This document shows positions 1-11,332 of a stretch of DNA of 64,000 nt, piece after piece (within the stretch, counting starts at the first letter, position 1; every line of letters starts with the position of its first letter). This DNA is from Temnopleurus reevesii. Its lineage: Eukaryota > Echinodermata > Echinoidea > Temnopleuroida > Temnopleuridae. The position numbers and the translations under genes are program-made. The notes beneath the pieces are model-generated. The model was not told the DNA's origin, searched no databases, and was given only the letters and a program-made list of their open reading frames with translations. The stretch covers positions 32,304-96,303 of the forward strand of contig BQKZ01000010.1 in assembly GCA_036244855.1 (NCBI GenBank), given 5' to 3'.

Positions 1-444
1 GGGGGGGGGGGGGCTTCCTAATTCCACCAGTTTCTTTTTTTTTGGGGGGGGGGGGGTCACTTGTCAATGCTAGTCATTTGGGTCACTCTAAAGTTGGATG
101 GTACAAGCTTTCCTGACAGATTTGGTATACTTTGAGATTAAAATTTACTTGACGGTTACACTTATACCCTCATCAACTACACCTTTTCGGCAAAATCCCC
201 TACCCAAAATTTCAGGCAACTGTTTGAATAGAATTTCAAACACAAAATTGTTTAGTTGTAGATGCAAGATGACATAGTTTCAGGGATGAAATTTGGTAGA
301 GAGAAGGAAGGGAATCAATTCTCAGTGAAAGATTCCAAACTTTTAAAAAATGTCGCTCTCTATAACATTTATATTAGAAAGTGATTGAAAGTGTTTAGAT
401 TAGTAGTATTCTTTTAACCATCTCGTCTTTCTTCCAACTGGTAG

Positions 445-589
445 CCTCTTGCCATTCGATGAGATCTTCAAACACAAGACTGTCAACCTCGATACCATCA
501 TGAACAATGAGGAGAGAACAAGAGTACCATGGACCAAACGTCTCCCGCTCTTTTTCAGCGCTCCAGCCATCAACTTCAGATATTACGTG
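445..589 (+). CDS. TRPM: TRPM exon: pre-S1 segment
   Basis: The exon follows an acceptor ending in GGTAG and stops at a GTAAGT donor. It enters with one completing base and leaves in phase 0. It encodes 48 residues ending [13 protein letters not shown], the conserved run-in to S1 in TRPM channels. Its last 47 bases recur at 2980-3026, just after a contig join, as a second haplotype. Confidence 0.85.
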
Positions 590-3500
590 GTAAGTTCAAA
601 TGGTCTTTTTCAGATATTGATAACTATATTTATTGTACATTTATTTTGTGTAATGTTATCTAATTGTGAGGGAATATGTACTTGATTTATTTTTGTACTT
701 AAACTGTCAATTGTATCTGTAATTCGGCCATTTGACCGCAAATGATTCAAATTCTTAAACTGTTTTAGATAATAAATAAACAAATAATACAGACGGGTAA
801 ATTATTTTGAGTGATTGCTGAATGCCTAATTTTGACATTATTTCATTTTTGTACATGAATCAATCAGTTTGGTTATGACTTCATAAACGGGTTACTGTCG
901 GTTATTATTATTATTATCATTATTATTATTATTATTATATAAAGTATGTATTGTATATGTATTGTATTTTCTTTGTTATTGTTGTATCTGTCGGCGCAAC
1001 CAACACAAGCTCTGCTTCTGGATATGCGCCATTTTCCTTCAATTTGTTTACGTACCTTAATGATTCATGTTCTAATTATCCTATAATTTGATTACAATCG
1101 TTAATTGCTACACTGTACATCACTGATTTATTTGAAGGAAAAAAAATAAATGTTATTTTGAATTTGAAAAAAGTCACATTACCGGGCTTTCGCATTTACA
1201 ACGCGGACGTTATCGAGGCCGTTAACTAAAAAGAATTAGCCAGCCATGACCGTTCTTGTATTGTTCTAACGGCCTCGATAACGTCCGCGTTGTGAATGCG
1301 AATGTCGTTTTTTGTGAAAGCACAATATTTTGATACCTCAAAAGGTGACATGATCTCGAACGTTTCACTAATGATGATGATGATGATGATGATGTTGGCC
1401 TCCCCCTGAGCTGGGAGCGCATGGTTATATATACTAGGCCTATATATTAACTGTTGTCACGAATCGTATTCCTCGTTTTATTCTCAAATTTCATTCAATA
1501 ACAATACTAATTGATAATTGCAAGCTTTCTCCTTTTAAAACCATATATGACAGTACCGTTTTCGCACATCATATTTCTCACTATGTTTAGTAACGTATCA
1601 CTTTAGACTTCAAGACCACAGCTCAGTAATATTTATAAAGCCAGACTGACACTTGCACGATTATATGGTACGCATTGGCACGACTCGACTTGAGTCGTGC
1701 CAGTGTGCAAACTAGGCGTAAACTGGTGTAAAGTGTGCGTAAACTCGTCGTGACTGCGTGGCTTGTCGGGACGAGAAGTTTGAAATGTTCAAAATTTCGG
1801 TGACGACAACATTTCAGGACTGGGTCGTGAACTGTGCGCAAACTGTTCGTGAACTCATCGGAACGATGCGGGAGGATGCTTCGCAGTGGGTGACAGTGTG
1901 TGCCATGCCACGACTGTCACGAACTGCCAAAAATAGACCCTGTCATCCATGTCTAATGTCGATGTTATCCCGGAGACACATCAGGATCTAAACACCGTCT
2001 GAAGTGCGCCAACTCGTCGTGCCAATGCGGGAAGTGCGTAAACTATGCGCAAGCTATGCTGAACTCAACGTGCCAGTTCGGGTTAACTTTTACACAGATG
2101 GGCACGCATTCCTGAACAATTTGTGAACTTTGCGTGAACTTCCCAGTTCGTGCCATAAAATGGCATTATTTTTTTGTTGCACGAACTGAGAGGCTTCCCC
2201 ATTGTTCATGACTAGTTCACGCATAGTTCACGAGGAGTTCACGAGGAGTTCACGAATGCCTGCCCATCGATGTCCATATTGACTCAAACTAGTACGACGA
2301 GTTTACGAATACCTTGCGATTACCTTGCGCATAGTTTACACACTCATTGTTCCGATGAGATCACGAACAGTTTGCGCATAGTTCACGACACGGATTCGAA
2401 ATTTTGTCTTGACCAAAATTGTGAACATTTCAAAATTATCGTCTCAACTCATGACGAGTTGACGCACATTTCGCGCCAGTTACGACTAGTCTGGAACGAC
2501 TCGAGTCGTGCCAATGCGTGCCACAAAATCGTGACTTCAAGACCGAGACTATTAATAGTTGTCAGGTTTCTTCTTTTCTTTTTCCAGTTGTCTCACATCA
2601 TACTCTTCGGTCTGTTCAGTTACGTCAGGTTGACAGACTTCAAGACCGAGACTTATTAATAGTTGTCAGGTTTCTTCTCTTCTCTCTCCAGTTGTCGCAC
2701 ATCACACTACTTTTTGTTTTCAGTTACGTTTTTTATAGACTTGTTGTAAGGTTTCTTTTTTTCTCTTTGCAGTTGTCTCACAGCATACTCTTCGGTCTGT
2801 TCAGTTACGTCAGGTTGACAGACTTCAAGATCGAGACTTAATAATAGTTGTCATGTTTCTTCTTTTCTCTTTCCAGTTGTCACACATCATACTCCTCGCT
2901 CTGTTCAGTTACGTCTTATTGATAGACTTCAAGACCGAGGTGACCATTCCGGAGTACGTTCTCATCGGCTGGGTCGGGNCCGCTCTTTTTCAGCGCTCCA
3001 GCCATCAACTTCAGATATTACGTGGTAGGTCGCTAAAGGTTTCACAAATTGATAATATTGAAAATTATATTTTTGTGTAATGTTAAATAATTGTGAGGGA
3101 TTTATTTGTATTTAAACTGTCAATTGTATCTGTAAGTAGGCCATTTGACCGCAAATGATTCAATTTTCTAAACTGATTTAGATAATAAATAAACAAATAA
3201 AATTGATGTATAAATTCTTTCGAGTGATTGCTGAATGCCTGATTTTTACATTATTTCATATTTTTGGACATCAAATATTATAAATTTGTTTATAAATATA
3301 TAAATGGGTTACTATGGGCTGTGTAGCCACATTTACGTTACAGAATGTTCTGAATGAATTCTGAGGTTTTGTGCAAGAACAATACTTTGCTACCTCAAAA
3401 GATGACGTGATCTCGAACGTTTCACTTCTATTACAATTAATGATGATGATGATGATGATGATGATGGCCTCCCCCTTTGCTCGGAGCTTATGGCTATATA

Positions 3501-6500
3501 TACCATTAACTGTTGTCACGAATCGTATTCCTCGTTTTATTCTCAAATTTCATTCAATGACGATACTAATTGATAATTGTAAGCTTCCTCCTTTTTAAAA
3601 CCAGTTCTTACAGTACCGTTGTTGCACATCATATTTCTCGCTATGTTTAGTAAGGCATCGCTTATAGACTTTTAGTGCGAGGCATAATAGTTGTAAAGGC
3701 AGGCTGACACTTGCACGATTCTGTGGCACGCATTGTGTGCAAACTAGTCAAAAAGAGCCTCTGTCATCCATGAGCAGTGTCGATGTTATCCTGGAGACAC
3801 ATCAGAATGATGACAGTGTCCAAATTGCTCAAACTCGTTGTGCCATTGCGGGAAGTGCGTGAACCATGCGCAAACTATATGCCCAACCTATGCATGAACG
3901 CGACGTGCCCGTTCGTGTCAACTTTGAAACAGATGTGCACGCATTTGTGAACTATTCTTGAGCTTTGCGTGAACTAGTCGTGAACAGAGCGTGAGCTTCC
4001 CAGTTCGTGCCAAAAAATGGCACGACTTTTGACCACGATTATATCGTGGCAAGCCATGCCATTTTGGGGGCACAAACTGGGAGGCTTCCGCATTGTTCAT
4101 GACTAGTTCACGCATAGTTCACGACGAGTTCACGAATAGTTCACGAATGCCTGCCAATCGATGTCCTCATTGACTCGAACTGGCACGATGAGTGTACAAA
4201 TAGCTTGCGCATACTTTGCACATAGTTTAAGCACTCCTGGAATTGGCACGACGAGTTTGCGCAATACTGTCGGTGTCGTGATCCTGCTGTACGTGTCTCC
4301 GGGATAACATCGACACTCGGGGCTTTTTCCGGAAGTTCGTGACAGTCGTGACATGGCGCACACTGCCACCCACTGGCAAGCATCCTCCCTCATCGCTTCG
4401 ATTAGTTCACGACCCGGTCTCGAAACTTTGTCGTGACCAACATTTTGAACATTTCAATTTCTTATCCCGACATGACACGCAGTAACGACGAGTTTACACA
4501 CATTTCACACCAGTTTACGACCAATTTGCGCACTCAAGTCATGCCAATGCATGCGACAACATCGTGTAAGTGTCAGTCTGGCATAATTTCTTTTCTCTTT
4601 CCAGTTGTCTCACATCATACTCCTCGCTCTGTTCAGTTACGTCTTATTGATAGACTTCAAGACGGAGGTGACCATTCCGGAATACGTTCTCATCGGTTGG
4701 GTCGGGACTCTCGCAATCGAGACCATCAGGCAGGTTAGAGGTTCAAACCACATTGTTAAGGATACGTTTATGCGGGTCAAAATTTACACAATTTTTTTTG
4801 GAAAATGTTCATGATCAAGATGGCGGAATTGTCAATAGGCATTTCGGAATTATTTAAATTAGATGATGTGCAAGTATACTGTCATTTCTAAAAAGCACAC
4901 TGTGTGGCGTTTCGCCTCGCTATGAAAGATTATGGTATCAGTTCTAGTGGTAAAAGGTTCAAAATCATTCCAATAAACCACTCTTGAACGTACTCAAGTA
5001 TTTCTTAAAGTTGTTGTCATCTTTAAGAACGATTTGGGAAATATTACACGGATATTTTTTTTCGCAATTAGTATTGTTAATTCATCTCTTCCTGGCCCCA
5101 AAGATCTAATTAAGGTCCTCTTGCTGGTTATATTAACATTGAACAATATCAAGTTTCACTGATTTTAATATTTCAATCACTGAAAACGATAGGAAAAATA
5201 ATGAATTTTGAAGCGCAGTTTGGAATTACGACCGGTTTGCAAAAAAAATATATCTAAAAAGTTTTTAGTCCGATTGAATATTGTACAGGATCGTGCCTTT
5301 ACATTATGAAGATGATTTTATTTCAGCAAGTTTTGTGTTATATGTGAAAATGAAGTATAATTTGCATTCCGTATATATGTCTTTCAGATGATTTCCATCG
5401 GCGGTTTCTTCGACTGCCGCAAGTTCGTCCGCTCCTGGTTGCTCAATTACTACTATCTCGTCGATGCCGTCAGCGTAATCATGTTCACCGCCGGTACGGT
5501 GATCAGACACTACCCCGGCCTGCTCGACGCCGCTCGCATCGTCCACTCGTTGACGCTCGTCATCTTTTATATACGGCTGCTCCATATCTTCTCGGTCAAC
5601 AAGCACCTGGGACCGAAGCTGATCATGATCATCAAAATGGTGGGTCTCGGAAACATTTTCACGTTTTTAGGGTTAGGGGTCGGCTTGGGAAAGCATGTTT
5701 ATTAAAGTGGAAAAGCCTTGCATCAGCGACCATCAAATAAGTTTTCAGTGGATGTGTCACGATGAGAATGTCCCCCTTTAATGGCAGAAACTGCATTAAC
5801 TCAGGCAGTATTTCCATTAGGTTTTCTCGACTTCTGATGCCATACTGGACTCTGGACACACGGTGTCTCAAACAATCACAGACTTATTATGTTTAAATCG
5901 AGATACGTGATAGAGATATTAGACGTTCAAAAGATTATTATCAGGCACTACCCCGGCCTGCTCGATGCCGCACGCATCTTCTATATACGTCTGCTGCATA
6001 TCTTTTCGGTCAACCAGCATCTGGGTCCGAAGCTGATCATGATCATCAAAATGGTGGGTATTTGGAATGTAAAAACATGTTCATAGAAAAATATAGTGAG
6101 AGTTGTTGGGCGTTCATAAGATAACACTACCCCGGCCTGCTGGACGCCGCACGCATCGCCCACTCCCTGACGCTCGTCATCTTCTATATACGTCTGTTCC
6201 ATATCTCCTCTCAGTCTGTGAACAAGCACCTGGGACCGAAGCTGATCATGATCATCAAAATGGTAGGTGTCGGGAACATTGTCATACTGTATCGTATAGG
6301 GTAATGTTAGGCTGGTGAAAGCATGCTCATAAAAAAAAAACCAATGTTAACATATTAGATGTTTATGAGATTATTATCAAACACACTACTCCGGCCTGCT
6401 CGATGCCGCGCGCAACGTCCACTTGTTGACGTTTGCCATCATCTATATACGTCTGCTCCATATCTCCTCTCAGTCTGTGAACAAGCACCTGGGACCGGGA

Positions 6501-9314
6501 GGGCATTTCATGAAACTTTGTCAGCGACAAAATTAGTCAGCAGAGACAAATCCAGTGAAATCCTGGATTCTGATTGGCTTAAAACCACTGCCGCTCACTG
6601 TTGTTATAGCAACTGTCGGAAAATCCGCTCTTGTCGCACTGACTAATTTTCATGAAATGGGCCCGGGAGCTCATCATGATCATCAAAATGGTGGGTCATC
6701 AAGAAACAGTTCACACCGTTACCGTGGATGAAAATGGCGTCAATAATGAGCCGGAAAATTATACCGCATTTGGTTTTATCGGAACAACAATGAAATAAAC
6801 CCTTAGAAATCATAAGAATTGTCTTTGTTCTTATTGAAATTTTGTTAAAATCATCTGAATGATCTGATTGTCTTCATCTGTATACTACTTGAGTTTCTCC
6901 AGGCCTATGGTATAGCATGTCAAGCACTTCTCTTCCCCATGTTACTGATACCAGACAAATGATGAAAGGCATCTTCTACCGATCCTACTTTCAGAGTTTT
7001 GGAGAACACTCCCTAAACGAATTTCTTTTTTTTTAATGTCCATCTTCTCTTTTCGGCAGATGAATGACCTGATTGTCTTCATCTGTATACTACTGGTATT
7101 CCTGCTGGCCTATGGTATAGCTTGCCAAGCGGTTCTCTTCCCTCACGTCACTGATACCAGACAGATGATGAAAGGAATCTTCTACCGATCCTACTTCCAG
7201 ATTTATGGTGAACTCTTCCTCGAGGAACTTGAAGGTCAGTTTCATTTTGTACTTCCCAGATACCAGTAGGAATCAGGGTCCAATTGCATGAAATGGTCCT
7301 AGATATCTTCTTCTTCCTAGGACGATTTAACTTTTTGTACAGTCCTCCTAACATAGACGTATCCACGTTTGTGTCCGTGTTAAGAGGGTGGCACCAGAAA
7401 TTGAGGCGTCTTAGCAAGAAGATGATAGCTAAGATAATTGGCCCCTGGTAGACAAGGGGCGCGTCCCCTCTCCCGAAAATATGGGAGATGGGGCGACGAA
7501 AATTGTTTTAAATTTTTGGCTTAGCTTATAGATTACAATTGACGTTTATTTTCCAAGGCCCTTCGACTTAATTGTTAATAAAAAAAAATCCAATAAAATT
7601 TTGGTTGCATGCGCATTTAATCAATAGATTGACCAGTAAACAATGAGAGGTATCCTTTCAAAATCAATTAGCGATTAAACTCAAACCTTACGGGGCCCAG
7701 TTGATCATTTACTTTGTCATGACTGTAAACATTACCTAACAGATTCCACGCCTCAAGCTTACTATTTACGTGGATTTGGCATACTGTAATACAATTTTAT
7801 ATCAATATCATTGAGTATACAATCTATGTTAAACAATTACTGCAAAAGTGGACCATTAATTACATTTTACTACAACGATTTGACTGTTAAAACTTTTAAA
7901 AAATGAATACAACATCGGCATATGCAAGATACAGAGAAAGAACAAAATTCTGTAACTTTCCTGTCATTTCACCCCTCCCAATCGTCAATCTAGTACATGA
8001 AGTCATAGAGGAGGTACCAAAATAAATCATCTTGATCTTAAAAATGATCCTAAGATTTGTCACAAATATAATATAGCAACTTCTTTTTTTTTTATTCAGG
8101 CAAAAACGGTTGTTCAGACGTGGACCCGGACTTGGACCCCTGTCCATCCAACGAGTGGTTCGGAACGGCTGTCCTAGCCATCTACCTCTTCGTCAGCAAT
8201 GTTCTTCTACTCAATCTCCTCATCGCAATGTTAAAGTAAGACTTGAATGCAACATTTTTTTTTCTTGAGATAGCAATAAGAAACATATTCGTCAGCAACG
8301 TTCTTCTACTCAATCTCCTAATCGCCATGTTCAAGTAAGACTTTAACGCAACTTTTTTTTTCTTGGGATATGAATAACAAAACATATATATGCTTTGTAT
8401 TGCAAGTTAGCAGGTAATCATTCTGAGTAGTTTCTGAAGGCTGTGACTTAGCATTGCTATTTTCTATTTACCGTTTTCAAAACTGTGGGATCTACTGAAA
8501 GAAGTATACTTCGTGGCAGAACTTTGTAAAAAAGAAAATAGATTGGATAATTTTTTAGGGTTAATATAGTGGAAAATAGATAAATTATCACCTACAGTCC
8601 ATATTCAATCTCTCCGAAGACATGTATTTACACTGTCTTGTGTAAAATGTGTCACCAATCGATAGTCATGTTGAAAAGACATGATTTTCTTTCTGTTTAA
8701 AATTTGAAATACAAAATATTTCTGCAATATTCTTTGTTTGCAATTGAAAACTATGACTAATTGAGTATAATATTACTACAATGTCTTTACTATTCACGTT
8801 TGTTTCTAATCCTTTCCAGTTACACGTTTGCCTTAGTTCAAGAGAACACAGACATCGTCTGGAAGTTCCAACGCTACTCCTTGATCAAGGAATACTATAA
8901 CCGTCCAATCTTAGCTCCACCGTTCATCATCATCAGTCATGTCTTCATCTTGTACAGCTTCCTTTTGAGGTGTTGGTGTGGGTGCTGCGATAGATTCGCA
9001 GTCTCAAGGAGTCTTAGTAAGTCATTATGGTTATGGTGGTAGAAGAAGGTGGTGGTGGGGTGGTCATGATGATGATGATGATGATGATGGTGGTCATTGA
9101 AGTGGCGGTTGTGGTGATGGTGATGATGATCATGATAGTAGTGGTCAATGTAGTGGTAGTTAGGGTGATGATGATGATGATGGTGGTGATGATGATGCAG
9201 TCTCACTCATCTTCATCAGACATGTCTTCATCTTGTCCAGCTTCCTTTAGAAATGTTGGTGTGGGTGCTGCGATAGATTCGCAGTTTCGAGGAGTCTCAG
9301 TAAGTTGTTATTGT

Positions 9315-9348
<34 letters not shown>

Positions 9349-9547
9349 GGTATTTGTATTGGTGTTTGTGATGGCGATGTTGCTGATGCTGATTGTGATG
9401 GTGGCGACGACAATGATGATGATGGTGGTGATGATGATGATGATGATGATGATTAGGATTAAGATGATGCGGCTGATGATGATGGTGGTGGTACGTATTG
9501 GTGATGGTAATTTGGGTGATGAAAAGATGAGTATTATGATGTGCTGT

Positions 9548-9590
<43 letters not shown>

Positions 9591-11189
9591 AATGATGATG
9601 ATAATGATAATGATGATGATGATGATGATGGTGGTGGTATTTGTATTGGTGTTTGTGATGGCGATGTTGTTAATGCTGATTGTGATGGTGACGACGACGA
9701 TTATGATGGTGATGATGTTGATGATGATTAAGATGATGCTGATGATGATGGTGGTGGTATTGACGATGGTAATGGGGATGATGATGAGGAGGATGATAGT
9801 GATGATGCTGATGATGTTGGTGATAAATAATAATAGTAATAATAACAATAATGATAATAATAATAATAACAATAATAATAATAATAATAACAAGATGATG
9901 ATGACGATGTCAATCATGGTGATATTGATAATGATGGGAATGATGACATTGTTGATAGAGATAATGGTAAAGATTATGATGGTCATGGTGATGCTCATGG
10001 TCAGGCGCGCACCGTGGGGGGGGGGGGGGGGGGGGGGGCCACAATTTGATGACTAAAAGGGCCAAAGCGTCGAAAGGGGGCGCGAAACTGCTGATAGGGG
10101 GGACGCCAAATTTTAGGCGATTACCTTTTTTTTTTTTTTTTTTTNTCTAATCCTTTCCAGTTACACGTTTGCCTTAGTTCAAGAAAATACAGACATCGTC
10201 TGGAAGTTCCAACGCTACTCCTTGATCAAAGAATACTACAACCGCCCAATCTTAGCTCCACCTTTCATCATCATCAGCCATGTCTTCATCTTGTACAGCT
10301 TCCTTTTGAGATGTTGGTGTGGGTGCTGCGATAGATTCGCAGTCTCAAGGAGTCTTAGTAAGTCACTATGGTTATGGTGGTAGTTTTAATGAGAATGATC
10401 ATGGTATTATGATGGTGATTACGATAGTGTTGGTGGTTGCAAGGATGATGCAGACAAAGGTGATGGAGAAGAGGTGGTGGTGGTGGGGTGGTCATGATGA
10501 TGATGATGATGATGGTGGTCATTGAAGTGGTGGTCGTTGTTATGATGAGGATAATGATGGTGATGATGATGATGATGATGATGATAAAAAATAATGGTCT
10601 TTTAAGTGGTGGTTGTGGCGATAATGAGGATGATGATGGTGATGATGATAGTGGTCATTGAAGTGGCGGTTGTGGTGATGGTGGTGATGATGATGATGAT
10701 GATAGTAGTTGTCAATGTAGTGGTTGTTAGGGTGATGATGATGATAATGATGATGGTGATGGGGCCGTCTCACCCTTCCTCATCAGCCATGTTTTCATCT
10801 TGTATAGCTTCATCATAAGGTGCTGGTGTGGATTCTGTGAAAGATTTGCAGTCTCAAGAAGTCTGAGTAAGTCACTGATGGTGGTGGTGGTTCTGGTGAG
10901 AATGGTCATGGGTTTGCTGTTGATTATGGTTTTGTTGTTGATGATAATAATGATGATAATGATGATGATGGTCATTGAAGTGGTGGTTATGGTGGTGGTG
11001 GTGGTAGTGATGGTGGTGGTGATGGTGGTGATGGTGGTGGTGATGATGATGATGATGATCATGGTGATGATGATGATGTTACACTTTTACCCTTCATCAT
11101 CAGCCATGTATTCATCTTGAACAGCTTCATCTTGAGGTATTGGTGTGGGTGTTGTGATAGATTCGCAGTTTCGAGGAGTCTCAGTAAGT

Positions 11190-11220
<31 letters not shown>

Positions 11221-11290
11221 AGTTGTATTGGTGTTTGTGATGGCAATGTTGTTGAATCTGATTGTGATGGTGACGACGACGATTATGATT

Positions 11291-11332
<42 letters not shown>

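Noticed and set aside
5304..5606. 100-codon minus-strand frame opposite the S3-S4 exon
   Set aside because: Antisense shadow of a conserved channel exon; the plus strand has the family motifs and splice sites.
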